DNA from: an uncultured Clostridia bacterium
Lineage (GTDB): Bacteria; Bacillota; Clostridia; Oscillospirales; Acutalibacteraceae
Direction of reading: 5' to 3'
Assembly: GCA_946539105.1 (NCBI GenBank)
Contig: CAMNHG010000003.1
Coordinates: 1 to 34,451, forward strand
DNA: 34,451 nt
Position 1 is the stretch's first letter; the number at the start of each line of letters is the position of its first letter. The position numbers and the translations under genes are program-made. Shown piece by piece: positions 23,566-31,268 of this stretch. Below the pieces are notes generated by a model. The model did no database searches and was not told the DNA's origin. It worked only from the letters and a program-made list of their open reading frames with translations.

Positions 23566-24429
23566 ATGAACACTGATTATAAGCCCGGCGGAAAAGCCTC
23601 GGGCATAATAAAAAATATAACCGAATCGGGCAGGCTTCCCCACGCCTTTATCATTGAGGGCGGCGGCGAGGAAGCGGCAGAGCTTGCAAAGTATCTTTCG
23701 GCTTTTGCGGTTTGCTCAGAACAGGACAAGCCCTGCGGACACTGCAAAAACTGCGTTAACGCTTTCGCCAAAACCCACGCGGATATAACCTACGTTTATC
23801 CCGAGAGCTCGAGCAAGAGCAAAACGCTTTCAATCGAAAGAATACGCGAGCTGATTAAAGACGCGTACATTATGCCGAACGACTCGGACTCGAAGGTGTA
23901 TATCTTTGAAAACGCCGACAGCGTTTTTTCCGAGATAACACAAAACGCCTTCCTAAAGCTGCTTGAAGAACCGCCGAAGGGCGTGTACTTTATTCTGCTT
24001 TGCCAAAGCGCGAAGGGGCTGCTGCCCACAATAATCTCGCGCTGCTCGCTGATTAACCTCGGCGGCGAGTCAGAAATCAGCGAGGAAGCGCGAAAAGCCG
24101 CGGAGGAAATCGCGAACGGCATTATCTCGCTCAGCGAATACGACCTGCTTTTGGCACTGCGTTCGCTTGCGGACAAGTCGCTTGCCGACGATATTCTGCG
24201 AGCGGTAAAGCTGATTTTATTTGACGCGGCAGCGGTGCTGTCGGGTGCGAAGGCTAATTACAGCCCTGAGCTTGCAAAAAAGCTGTCGTCCCGCTTTACG
24301 CGAAAAAAGCTGCTCGATATGATAGAGCTCACGGACAGCTCAAAATATAAACTTAAACAAAACATCAACATAAATCTCCTGACAACACAGTTGTGCGGAG
24401 AATACAGGAGGATCTCATGGCAGAGGTAA
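23566..24429 (+). CDS. holB: DNA polymerase III delta' subunit (clamp loader)
   Basis: A 287-residue AAA+ family protein, part of the clamp loader that places the sliding clamp on DNA. Seen: RLPHAFIIEGGGEE at the usual P-loop position, zinc ligands in CGHCKNC with a preceding Cys, the region SIERIRELIKDAY, KVYIFENADSV, NAFLKLLEEPPKGVYFILL and the SRC motif in TIISRCSLINL. The P-loop lacks GKT or GKS, so this subunit should not bind ATP, as is normal for a non-catalytic delta' subunit. The order holB-ricT-...-trmN6-rsmI parallels the Bacillus holB-yaaT-yabA-yabB-yabC region, supporting the assignment. Its end overlaps ricT by 13 bases. Confidence 0.9.
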   Translation: MNTDYKPGGKASGIIKNITESGRLPHAFIIEGGGEEAAELAKYLSAFAVCSEQDKPCGHCKNCVNAFAKTHADITYVYPESSSKSKTLSIERIRELIKDAYIMPNDSDSKVYIFENADSVFSEITQNAFLKLLEEPPKGVYFILLCQSAKGLLPTIISRCSLINLGGESEISEEARKAAEEIANGIISLSEYDLLLALRSLADKSLADDILRAVKLILFDAAAVLSGAKANYSPELAKKLSSRFTRKKLLDMIELTDSSKYKLKQNININLLTTQLCGEYRRISWQR

Positions 24430-25283
24430 TCGGAGTAAGATTTAAAGAGGTTGGCAAGGTTTACTACTTTGACCCCATCGGCAACAAGCTGAACACCGGT
24501 GACAAGGTTATTGTAGAGACAGCGCGCGGACTTGAATGCGGCGAGGTTGCCACCCCCAACAAGACAATAGACGACAGCGAGCTTAACCATCCGCTTAAGC
24601 CGCTTATCAGAATCGCGACAGACGCCGACCTTAACAAGGTCGCCGAAAACAAGCTCAAAGAAAAAGAGGCGTTCAGAATCTGCGAGCAGAAAATCGCGAA
24701 TCACAAGCTCGAGATGAAGCTGGTAAACGTCGAGTACACCTTTGACAACAACAAAATTATCTTTTACTTTACCGCCGACGGCAGGGTTGACTTCCGCGCG
24801 CTGGTAAAGGATTTGGCTTCGGTGTTCAGAACCAGAATCGAGCTAAGGCAAATCGGCGTCAGGGACGAGGCAAAAATGCTCGGCGGACTCGGCATTTGCG
24901 GCAGACCGTTCTGCTGCTGCGGCTTTATGGGCGAGTTCCAGCCGGTTTCTATCAAGATGGCAAAGGAGCAGGGGCTTTCGCTCTCCCCGACCAAAATTTC
25001 CGGAACCTGCGGAAGGCTTATGTGCTGCCTTAAGTACGAGCAGGAAGCCTACACCGACTTAATCAGGCGCACTCCGAAGGTGGGAGCTATAGTAAAGACT
25101 CCCGACGGCAGAGGCTTGGTTGTAGAAAACAACCTGATTGCGCGCACGGTTAAGGTAAAGCTCGACAATACCCCCGACGACGTCGCGCCGAAGCAGTTCC
25201 CGGTTAAGCAGTGCAGAATCATCAAGGACGGCTACATTAAGATTGACAAAAAAGAGATGGAAAAGCTGTCGGGCTTGGAATAA
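24417..25283 (+). CDS. ricT: PSP1-domain protein RicT (YaaT)
   Basis: A 288-residue cytoplasmic protein. Start is ATG 24417 after AGGAGG, inside the end of holB. The PSP1 domain is marked by EVIGVRFKEVGKVYYF, GDKVIVETARGLECGEV and the C-terminal core with LRQIGVRDEAKMLGGLG. A Cys-rich zone, CGRPFCCCGF and GTCGRLMCCLKYE, matches the Fe-S ligands of Bacillus RicT. In Bacillus, RicT with RicA and RicF forms a complex that promotes RNase Y-dependent mRNA maturation and aids entry to sporulation. The usual next gene yabA is missing here; a ferredoxin gene takes that place. Confidence 0.93.
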   Translation: MAEVIGVRFKEVGKVYYFDPIGNKLNTGDKVIVETARGLECGEVATPNKTIDDSELNHPLKPLIRIATDADLNKVAENKLKEKEAFRICEQKIANHKLEMKLVNVEYTFDNNKIIFYFTADGRVDFRALVKDLASVFRTRIELRQIGVRDEAKMLGGLGICGRPFCCCGFMGEFQPVSIKMAKEQGLSLSPTKISGTCGRLMCCLKYEQEAYTDLIRRTPKVGAIVKTPDGRGLVVENNLIARTVKVKLDNTPDDVAPKQFPVKQCRIIKDGYIKIDKKEMEKLSGLE

Positions 25284-25317
25284 GCTGATGTTTCCAACAT
25301 AAAATTTCACAAAACAC

Positions 25318-25345
25318 TTGCATTTAAAAAATTATATGTTAAAAT
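25318..25345 (+). promoter_or_regulatory. Possible promoter of the ferredoxin gene
   Basis: TTGCAT (25318-25323), 16 bp, TAAAAT (25340-25345) preceded by TG. A nearby TATAAT at 25351 lacks a matching -35. Confidence 0.4.
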
Positions 25346-25376
25346 AAAAATATAATAATGAAGGAGGTTACGATCT

Positions 25377-25547
25377 ATGGCATATGTTATTAACGATGAG
25401 TGCATTATGTGCGGTGCTTGTGCTGACGAGTGTCCCTGCAATGCTATCTCTGAGGGCGACGGTAAGTATGTAATCGACGCTGACACCTGCGCTGATTGCG
25501 GCGCTTGTGCAGAGGCTTGTCCCGTTGGTGCACCCCAGCAGGGCTAA
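25377..25547 (+). CDS. 2[4Fe-4S] ferredoxin
   Basis: A 56-residue protein, too short for the ORF track, found by reading the frame after a strong AAGGAGG. It has two classical cluster motifs, CIMCGACADECP and CADCGACAEACPVG, arranged as in clostridial bacterial-type ferredoxins. It carries electrons at low potential in the cytoplasm for enzymes such as pyruvate:ferredoxin oxidoreductase or hydrogenase. Codon choice (GCT, GGT, TGT) looks biased, as in highly expressed genes. A probable promoter and a strong terminator make it an independent unit inserted between ricT and trmN6. The next Cys after the second motif's first Cys keeps normal CxxC spacing in both motifs. Confidence 0.95.
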   Translation: MAYVINDECIMCGACADECPCNAISEGDGKYVIDADTCADCGACAEACPVGAPQQG

Positions 25548-25582
25548 TCTGCCAAACAGATTGTACATAAACGTCAAAGAAG

Positions 25583-25614
25583 CGGCAAGGTTATTCCTTG
25601 CCGTTTTTATTTTT
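25583..25614 (+). terminator. Terminator after the ferredoxin gene
   Basis: CGGCAAGG (25583-25590) pairs with CCTTGCCG (25596-25603), followed by TTTTTATTTTT. Confidence 0.9.
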
Positions 25615-25616
25615 GC

Positions 25617-25645
25617 TTGCCAGTAACTTGCTAAAGTAGTATAAT
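25617..25645 (+). promoter_or_regulatory. Promoter of trmN6-rsmI-folC
   Basis: TTGCCA (25617-25622), 17-bp spacer, TATAAT (25640-25645), 28 bases before the methyltransferase start. Confidence 0.65.
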
Positions 25646-25673
25646 AAGCTATATAACCGATAAAGGACTTGCT

Positions 25674-26417
25674 ATGAACAATATTCACCTTGAGCCTTTG
25701 GGGAACGGAGTTAAAATCTACGTTTCCGAAAGCTATCATTTTTCCACGGACACAATACTTTTGGCGGATTTTTCAAAGCCGAAGCCCGGCAAAAAATGCG
25801 CCGATTTGGGCACGGGCTGCGGTACAATTCCGCTGCTGTGGCTTAAAAACGACAAAAGCCTGAAAATTGACGCGGTTGAGCTTCAGCAAAACGCCTGCGA
25901 GCTCGCCGAAAAAAGCGTGGAGCTTAACGGCTTTGCCGATAATATGAAGATTATTAACGCCGATTTGCGCGAGTTAAACGGCATACTTCCGCTCGGCTGC
26001 TACGACCTTGTTGCGTGCAATCCGCCGTATAAGCTCGGCGGCTCGGGGATTAAAAATCCCGAGAGCGCGAAGCTGATTGCGCGTCACGAGAGTGAATGTA
26101 CGCTCGACGACATCTGCCAAACCGCCTCAAAGCTATTGCAGTTCGGCGGCAGGTTCTGCGTTTGCCAACGCCCCGAAAGGCTGGCTGACGTTATGGAAGC
26201 TATGCGCAAATATGATATTGAGCCTAAACGGCTAAGGCTTGTTCAGCAGAGAAAAAGCAAACCGCCCAAGCTGTTTTTGCTCGAGGGCAGACGAGGCGGA
26301 AAACGCGGTTATCTCGACGTACTGCCCACGCTGTTTATTGAGGGCGAAAACGGAGACTTTTCAGACGAAATGATGAAAATTTACGGCGACTACAAATCGG
26401 AGGTGAGCAAAAAATGA
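25674..26417 (+). CDS. tRNA1(Val) (adenine-N6)-methyltransferase-like (TrmN6/YabB family)
   Basis: A 247-residue SAM-dependent methyltransferase. SAM-binding motif I is DLGTGCGTIPL, motif II the acidic DAVELQQNACELAEKS, and motif IV NPPYKLGGSG, the NPPY signature of N6-adenine methylation. The N-terminal FSTDTILLADFS is typical of the YfiC/TrmN6 family, which in E. coli methylates A37 of tRNA-Val. Bacillus YabB sits in the same neighbourhood (yaaT-yabA-yabB-yabC). AAGGAC precedes the start. rsmI overlaps the stop by 4 bases, so the two RNA methyltransferases are coupled. The precise target RNA in this lineage is inferred from homologues. Confidence 0.88.
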   Translation: MNNIHLEPLGNGVKIYVSESYHFSTDTILLADFSKPKPGKKCADLGTGCGTIPLLWLKNDKSLKIDAVELQQNACELAEKSVELNGFADNMKIINADLRELNGILPLGCYDLVACNPPYKLGGSGIKNPESAKLIARHESECTLDDICQTASKLLQFGGRFCVCQRPERLADVMEAMRKYDIEPKRLRLVQQRKSKPPKLFLLEGRRGGKRGYLDVLPTLFIEGENGDFSDEMMKIYGDYKSEVSKK

Positions 26418-27238
26418 GCGGAATTTTATATGTAACCGGCACGCCGATAGGCAATCTGTCCGACCTCTCCCCGAGGGCGGCTCAGACTCTTGAACAGGTA
26501 GACTTTATTGCCGCCGAGGACACGCGCGTAACGCTCAAGCTGCTCAACCACCTCGGGATAAAAAAGCCGATGATAAGCTACTACGAGCACAACAAGCGCG
26601 AGCGCGGAGAGATTATCTGCGCCAAAATTGAAGCAGGCGAAAACTGCGCGATTGTCACTGACGCCGGTATGCCTTGCATTTCCGACCCGGGCGAGGATTT
26701 GATTAAGCTGTGCGAGGAGCGCGGAATAAAAACCGTTGTTATCCCCGGTCCCAGCGCGGTAGTATCCGCCCTTGCGGTGTCGGGCCTGGAGACCGGCAGG
26801 TTTTGCTTTGAGGGCTTTTTGAGCGTCAACAAAAAAAGCCGCAACGAGCATTTGCAGAGCCTAAAAAACGAGCGCAGGACAATGATTTTTTACGAAGCTC
26901 CGCACAAGCTGCCCGCAACTTTACGCGATTTATACTCCGCCTTCGGCGACCGTAAATTAAGCATCGTGCGCGAGCTTACGAAAATTCACGAGGAAGTTAT
27001 CCGCACAACAACCAAGTTCGCCGCCGAAAACTACGCCGACGGAAGCGTTAAGGGCGAGCTTGTGCTTGTGCTAGAGGGCGCGAAGGAGAGCGAAGCCGAG
27101 GAAAATTACACCCTTGAATACGCCGTGGAGCTTGCGAAAAAGCTGATTGAAAACGGCGAAAAGCCAACCGCCGCCGCCAAAAACGCCGCCGCAATGACCG
27201 GCTTTAAGAAAAACGAAATTTACAGGGAGCTGTTGTGA
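26414..27238 (+). CDS. rsmI: 16S rRNA (cytidine(1402)-2'-O)-methyltransferase
   Basis: A 274-residue tetrapyrrole-methylase fold enzyme that 2'-O-methylates C1402 in the ribosomal decoding centre. Recognisable parts: LYVTGTPIGNLSDLSPRA, FIAAEDTRVTLKLLNHLGI, ISYYEHNKRER, AIVTDAGMPCISDPGEDLI, VVIPGPSAVVSALAVSGL, FYEAPHKLPATLRDL and RELTKIHEEVIR. Length is normal for Firmicutes. It begins at an ATGA overlap with the preceding gene and ends at a TGATG overlap with folC. Confidence 0.96.
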   Translation: MSGILYVTGTPIGNLSDLSPRAAQTLEQVDFIAAEDTRVTLKLLNHLGIKKPMISYYEHNKRERGEIICAKIEAGENCAIVTDAGMPCISDPGEDLIKLCEERGIKTVVIPGPSAVVSALAVSGLETGRFCFEGFLSVNKKSRNEHLQSLKNERRTMIFYEAPHKLPATLRDLYSAFGDRKLSIVRELTKIHEEVIRTTTKFAAENYADGSVKGELVLVLEGAKESEAEENYTLEYAVELAKKLIENGEKPTAAAKNAAAMTGFKKNEIYRELL

Positions 27239-28536
27239 TGACCTACGATTCGGCACTCGAAAAAATACATTCACTGCTGACCTTCGGCTCGCGCCCGGGG
27301 CTTGACAGGATGAGAGCTCTTTTGTCGGAGCTTAACAATCCGCAGGACAAGCTGAAATATATCCACGTCGCAGGCACAAACGGCAAGGGCTCTGTCTGCG
27401 CTATGCTGTCGTCGGCACTGGTCGAGGCAGGGTACAAAACCGGGCTGTTCATCTCGCCGTACATAACGGATTTCAGGGAGAGAATCCAGATAAACAATAT
27501 ACCGGTGAGTAAAGACGTGCTCACTAAAGCGGTTGAAAAAACCTTTCCCATCGTCGAGCACCTGCGTGAAAACGGCACGATAATCACCGAGTTTGAGTAC
27601 GTAAACGCACTGCAGTTTTACATTCACGCAAACGAGGACTGCGACATCGTAGTGCTCGAAACAGGTATGGGCGGTCTGCTCGACTGTACAAATGTAATTA
27701 AGCCGCCGCTGTGCTCGGTAATCACGACAATAGGACTTGACCACACCGCGGTTTTGGGCGACACAATCGAAAAAATCGCCGAACAAAAATGCGGAATTAT
27801 AAAGCGCGGTTCCCTTGCGGTGACGTCAAAGCAGGACAGCCGCGCGATGACCGTGATTGAACGCACCTCAAACAGCCTTGAGGTTCCGCTGATAAAAAGC
27901 GAGGAAGTAAATCCCCAAGTTATCTCGCAGTCGCTAAAGGGCAGCGAGCTGATATATAACGGCAAAAAAATCCTGCTGAAATTGTCGGGAAATCACCAGA
28001 TTGAGAACGCAAAAACCGCCTTGGCGGCTATTGAAGTCCTAAACCAAGAGGGACTGATAAAGCTCAGCGACAGCGAAATAGCCGCCGGCTTCGGCAAGGC
28101 GGTAAACCCCGCAAGGCTTGAGCTTCTGAGCGAAAGTCCGGTTGTGCTGCTCGACGGCGCGCACAACCCAAACGGAATAGAAGCACTTAAAAACGCTGTA
28201 AAAACCTTCCTGCCCGATAAAAAAATAATCTGCGTTACCGGAATGCTCGCGGACAAGGACATTGACAGCTCGATTGAACTTTTAAACGGAGTTTTCACGA
28301 AGGTTTACACCGTGCCTGTCAACAACCCCAGAGCAATCTCCGCCGAGGAGCTCGCGGAAAAATTCAGCTCTGCCTGTGCAGATACAAAGAGCTTTAGCAC
28401 ACCCCAAGCCGCGTTTGATACGGCGTTTTCTGAGGCAAAGGAGAACGGCAGTGCGGTGCTTATCTGCGGCTCGCTGTACCTTGCCGGGGAAATCCGTCCG
28501 TACATAATCGAAAAAATAAAACAACCGACAGAATAA
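27238..28536 (+). CDS. folC: Folylpolyglutamate synthase / dihydrofolate synthase
   Basis: A 432-residue Mur-ligase-like enzyme that adds glutamate to folates, and perhaps to dihydropteroate. Seen: the P-loop HVAGTNGKGSVCAMLSSAL, TGLFISPYITDFRERI, VLETGMGGLLDCTNVI, ITTIGLDHTAVLGDTIEKIA, and in the C-terminal domain LLDGAHNPNGIEALK. The start is set at ATG 27238 (after GGGAG) rather than the overlapping GTG 27235; it overlaps the rsmI stop. Length and order are normal. A hairpin terminator lies shortly after the stop and runs up to the spoIIA ribosome site. Confidence 0.95.
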   Translation: MTYDSALEKIHSLLTFGSRPGLDRMRALLSELNNPQDKLKYIHVAGTNGKGSVCAMLSSALVEAGYKTGLFISPYITDFRERIQINNIPVSKDVLTKAVEKTFPIVEHLRENGTIITEFEYVNALQFYIHANEDCDIVVLETGMGGLLDCTNVIKPPLCSVITTIGLDHTAVLGDTIEKIAEQKCGIIKRGSLAVTSKQDSRAMTVIERTSNSLEVPLIKSEEVNPQVISQSLKGSELIYNGKKILLKLSGNHQIENAKTALAAIEVLNQEGLIKLSDSEIAAGFGKAVNPARLELLSESPVVLLDGAHNPNGIEALKNAVKTFLPDKKIICVTGMLADKDIDSSIELLNGVFTKVYTVPVNNPRAISAEELAEKFSSACADTKSFSTPQAAFDTAFSEAKENGSAVLICGSLYLAGEIRPYIIEKIKQPTE

Positions 28537-28548
28537 AACAAACTTTTC

Positions 28549-28587
28549 ACGCTATACTAACTATTATAAGTATAGCGTTATTTTTTT
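28549..28587 (+). terminator. Terminator-like hairpin between folC and spoIIAA
   Basis: ACGCTATAC (28549-28557) pairs perfectly with GTATAGCGT (28570-28578), followed by TATTTTTTT to 28587. The spoIIAA ribosome site starts only 4 bases later, so any spoIIA promoter must overlap or precede the hairpin. Confidence 0.7.
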
Positions 28588-28603
28588 GAAAAGGAATGTT
28601 AAA

Positions 28604-28906
28604 ATGCTTAAAACGGAGTTTAACAACAACACCCTGACGGTGTACCTTGACGGCGAGATTGACCACGATTCCGCATGCAAAATCCGTCAGAGAATTGACT
28701 GCTCGGCACGCTCGCTCTGCCCAAGGCTTTTGTGTATGAATTTTGAGAAGGTCAGCTTTATGGACTCGTCGGGAGTAGGGCTTGTGATGGGGCGGTACAG
28801 GCAGATGAAGCTGCTGGGCGGCAGCCTGAGAGTAACAAACGTGCCCGACAGAATTTACCGAATTTTTGCGATGTCGGGACTTGAAGAACTGGGGGTGCTA
28901 AGATGA
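28604..28906 (+). CDS. spoIIAA: Anti-sigma F factor antagonist
   Basis: A 100-residue STAS-domain protein. The phosphorylation site is the Ser in MDSSGVGLVMGRY, and the end (DRIYRIFAMSGLEELG) is typical. Unphosphorylated SpoIIAA binds SpoIIAB and frees sigma F in the forespore; SpoIIAB phosphorylates it to reset the switch, and SpoIIE, not in this window, reactivates it. Start is ATG 28604 after AAGGA; the track's earlier start would sit in the terminator loop region. The stop overlaps spoIIAB by 4 bases. Confidence 0.95.
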   Translation: MLKTEFNNNTLTVYLDGEIDHDSACKIRQRIDCSARSLCPRLLCMNFEKVSFMDSSGVGLVMGRYRQMKLLGGSLRVTNVPDRIYRIFAMSGLEELGVLR

Positions 28907-29337
28907 AAACAGTCAACCAAATGAGGCTCAGCTTTCCGTCAAAGAGCCGAAACGAAGCGTTCGCGAGGGGCGCGGTGTCGGCGTTTATAACCGCGCTCGA
29001 CCCCACCGTAAGCGAGCTTAACGACCTTAAAACCGCAGTGTCCGAGGCGGTGACAAACTGCATTGTCCACGGCTACAGACGAAAAAACGGCACAATTTAC
29101 ATATACGCGTCCGTCCGCGAGGACAACACAGTCACCGTAAAAATCCGCGACAAGGGCGTGGGGATTGAGGATATTGAGCAGGCTATGCAGCCGCTTTTCA
29201 CGACCTCGCCCGAGGAAGAACGCGCAGGGCTGGGCTTTGCGGTAATGCAGAGCTTTTGCGACAAAGTAAGGGTAAAGTCCGCGCCCGGCAAGGGCACGAC
29301 CGTAACCCTGATTAAAAAAATCGGCGCGGATGAATAA
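28903..29337 (+). CDS. spoIIAB: Anti-sigma F factor (serine kinase)
   Basis: A 144-residue GHKL-fold kinase that holds sigma F inactive and phosphorylates SpoIIAA. The ATP site is visible: the N-box EAVTNCIVHGYR at residues about 48-60, the G1 box IRDKGVGIEDIEQA, and the G2 box EERAGLGFAVMQSF with TTVTLIKK at the end. Length matches the Bacillus protein. It overlaps spoIIAA by 4 bases and sigF by 8, which keeps the three products at fixed ratios. Confidence 0.96.
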   Translation: MKTVNQMRLSFPSKSRNEAFARGAVSAFITALDPTVSELNDLKTAVSEAVTNCIVHGYRRKNGTIYIYASVREDNTVTVKIRDKGVGIEDIEQAMQPLFTTSPEEERAGLGFAVMQSFCDKVRVKSAPGKGTTVTLIKKIGADE

Positions 29338-29980
29338 GGACGAATTTGCCAAAAGCCACCTCGGGCTTGTGCGTTCATTGTGCAACCGTTTTGCCGGCAA
29401 GGGCATTGAGTACGACGAGCTGTACTCGGCCGGCTGTCTGGGGCTTGCCAAGGCGATTAACAACTTTGACGACAGCCGCGGTTTGCAGTTTTCGACCTAC
29501 GCCTTCCCTGTAATTATGGGTGAGCTAAAACGTCTGTTCCGCGACGGCGGAGCGGTGAAGGTAAGCCGCTCGCTAAAGGAGCTGTCGCTGAAAATAAACA
29601 AGCTAAACAACGAAAGCAAGCTGAAAAACGGCAGTGAGCTGAGCATAGCGGAGCTTGCCGAAAAGCTCGGCGTAACCCCCGAAAAAATCGCCGAGGCGGT
29701 GTGCAGCGCGCAGCCTACGGTGTCGATTAATTCCGAGGATGAAAACTCCGCCGCGCCTGAGATTCCTTCGCCCGACATTCAGTACGAAATCACCGAACGG
29801 CTCAGCCTTGCCGCGGCGATTGAAGGCCTTGAGGAAAACGACAAAAAAATAATCAACCTGCGCTACTACAAGAGTAAAACGCAGGTTGAAACCGCAAAAA
29901 TATTGAATATGACTCAGGTGCAAATCAGCCGCAGGGAGAAGAAAATCCTTTCCCTTATCAGGCAAAAAATGAGTTCTTAA
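29330..29980 (+). CDS. sigF: RNA polymerase sigma-F factor
   Basis: A 216-residue sigma-70 family factor that directs early forespore transcription. Region 2 holds YDELYSAGCLGLAKAINNFD and LQFSTYAFPVIMGELKRLFRD; region 3 starts VKVSRSLKELSLKI; region 4 contains EENDKKIINLRYYKSKTQVETAKIL and the helix-turn-helix MTQVQISRREKKIL. Slightly shorter than the Bacillus protein (about 255) mainly at the N-terminus. It is the last gene of the spoIIA operon and its stop touches the 155-bp palindromic repeat. Confidence 0.96.
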   Translation: MNKDEFAKSHLGLVRSLCNRFAGKGIEYDELYSAGCLGLAKAINNFDDSRGLQFSTYAFPVIMGELKRLFRDGGAVKVSRSLKELSLKINKLNNESKLKNGSELSIAELAEKLGVTPEKIAEAVCSAQPTVSINSEDENSAAPEIPSPDIQYEITERLSLAAAIEGLEENDKKIINLRYYKSKTQVETAKILNMTQVQISRREKKILSLIRQKMSS

Positions 29981-30135
29981 ACTAATTTCCAGTAAAACAC
30001 TTTAAAACAGATGTCAGCGGAAAATTTTGCAGAACAAGGCGGAGGACACAGGAATCCTGACGGATTCCGAGGACGACAACGCTGTTATGCGGAATTTTAC
30101 GCGACAGATGTTAAAGGGTTTTATTGGATATTAGT
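29981..30135. repeat. 155-bp palindromic MITE-like element
   Basis: The whole stretch is a long imperfect inverted repeat. The left end ACTAATTTCCAGTAAAACAC matches the reverse complement of the right end ACTAATATCCAATAAAACCC, and similarity continues inward (CTTTAA, CATCTGTC-like, GCGGAA..TTTT). The centre is a perfect hairpin, GGAATCC-TGAC-GGATTCC (30051-30068), at the exact midpoint. It fills the gap between convergent sigF and the hydrolase, from stop to stop. No transposase is encoded. It could also work as a two-way terminator. Confidence 0.75.
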
Positions 30136-30137
30136 TT

Positions 30138-31196
30138 TTAATTCATAAATTCGAGCACCTTGTTCATAAATGCTTTATCGAGCTTCATCGCCTTTTGGGC
30201 GTCAATTCCGCCGTAAAAATCGTCCAGCACCTTTTGCGGAATTTCGCCTCCGTAAACCCTGTTCATATCATTGAGCTCGCTTTGCAAATCCGCCATATAC
30301 TTCGCGGATTCAGCACTGAGCCACATATTTACGTGACCGTCACGGTAGGCTTCGCTGACCTTATAAAAGCTCGCGTTTGAGTTCGTAATATCGTGTTCGC
30401 GCGAATAAATGCTCAGGTTGTACGGAATTGTGCTGTCGTTGCCGCCGTAGCAAATCAGAATCGGCTTGTCAGTGGAATTTACCGACTCGACTGCCGTGTC
30501 GTCAGCGTCGTCGCCGAAGGTAAAGCGGTTTTGCAGGTACAAAAACGGATACTGAATATCCGCCAAAATTCCCACATAGTCCTTTGCCTTATCGTGCATT
30601 GTCTGCACCGGTGAATTGAATCCCGACAGGCTTACCGCACCCTTTACGTCCGCCTCGTCAAGCACGGAGGCCACGGCGTATCCGCCCAGACTGTGACCGT
30701 AAAGATAAACAGGCAGGCTTGCGGTCTCTTTGTTATCCCCGGCGTACCTAATTGCCGACAAAAGGTCGCGCTTTGACTGCTGCAGCCCCACAGTGCTTCC
30801 GCCCTCGCTTTTGCAAACTCCGGTTGCGTCATAGGCGAGCACCATATAGCCGTTGTCGGCAAAAAACTTGATTTCCGCGAGGTGCCGGTCGCTGCTGCTG
30901 TTCATTCCCGGAGCGATAATCACAAGCCCCTTCGGACTTTTCACTGAATATAGATAGCCGCTGAGCTTGTTTTCGCCCGAATTAAAACTGACTTCCTTTC
31001 GGCTGACATTCACACCCGAAAGCGAATAGGATATTTCAACATAGTTGTCGAGCGAATCTACGCGGTGAAAAAGCACGCCGAAAATGACCACGGAGGCTAT
31101 CATCGACAGCGCGGTGAATACAAAGATAATCAGAAGGAAAAAGCCGATCACCCTCTTTGGCGTAATATGTAGCTTTTTATTTTTCACGGCTTTCAC
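30138..31196 (-). CDS. Membrane-anchored alpha/beta hydrolase (serine nucleophile)
   Basis: A 352-residue protein with an N-terminal membrane helix (about 15-43) and an alpha/beta hydrolase fold from about 65. The nucleophile elbow is GHSLGG with Ser169, the acid is Asp254 in CYGGNDSTIP, and the base is His288 in DGHVNMW. The oxyanion strand reads LVIIAPGMNSSSDRH. It resembles the lysophospholipase/YqkD-like group of Firmicutes, which act on unknown lipids or esters, probably outside the membrane. Separated from the next hydrolase gene by a terminator, so likely its own unit. Substrate unknown. Confidence 0.85.
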   Translation of the reverse strand: MKAVKNKKLHITPKRVIGFFLLIIFVFTALSMIASVVIFGVLFHRVDSLDNYVEISYSLSGVNVSRKEVSFNSGENKLSGYLYSVKSPKGLVIIAPGMNSSSDRHLAEIKFFADNGYMVLAYDATGVCKSEGGSTVGLQQSKRDLLSAIRYAGDNKETASLPVYLYGHSLGGYAVASVLDEADVKGAVSLSGFNSPVQTMHDKAKDYVGILADIQYPFLYLQNRFTFGDDADDTAVESVNSTDKPILICYGGNDSTIPYNLSIYSREHDITNSNASFYKVSEAYRDGHVNMWLSAESAKYMADLQSELNDMNRVYGGEIPQKVLDDFYGGIDAQKAMKLDKAFMNKVLEFMN

Positions 31197-31233
31197 CTCT
31201 ATTATTCCTCAAAATTGAATGATTAATCACTGA

Positions 31234-31268
31234 AAAGAAAAAAGAGAACGGTTCGCTCTCTTTTCTTT
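31234..31268 (-). terminator. Terminator after the second hydrolase gene
   Basis: AAAAGAGA and TCTCTTTT flank a GCGAACCGT loop, followed by a T-rich run on the minus strand. It closes the fakB-fakA-hydrolase unit. Confidence 0.7.

Noticed and set aside
23566-24429. Missing P-loop in HolB as a sign of an inactive gene
   Set aside because: Delta' subunits commonly lack ATP binding; zinc ligands and the SRC motif are intact, so the gene looks normal.
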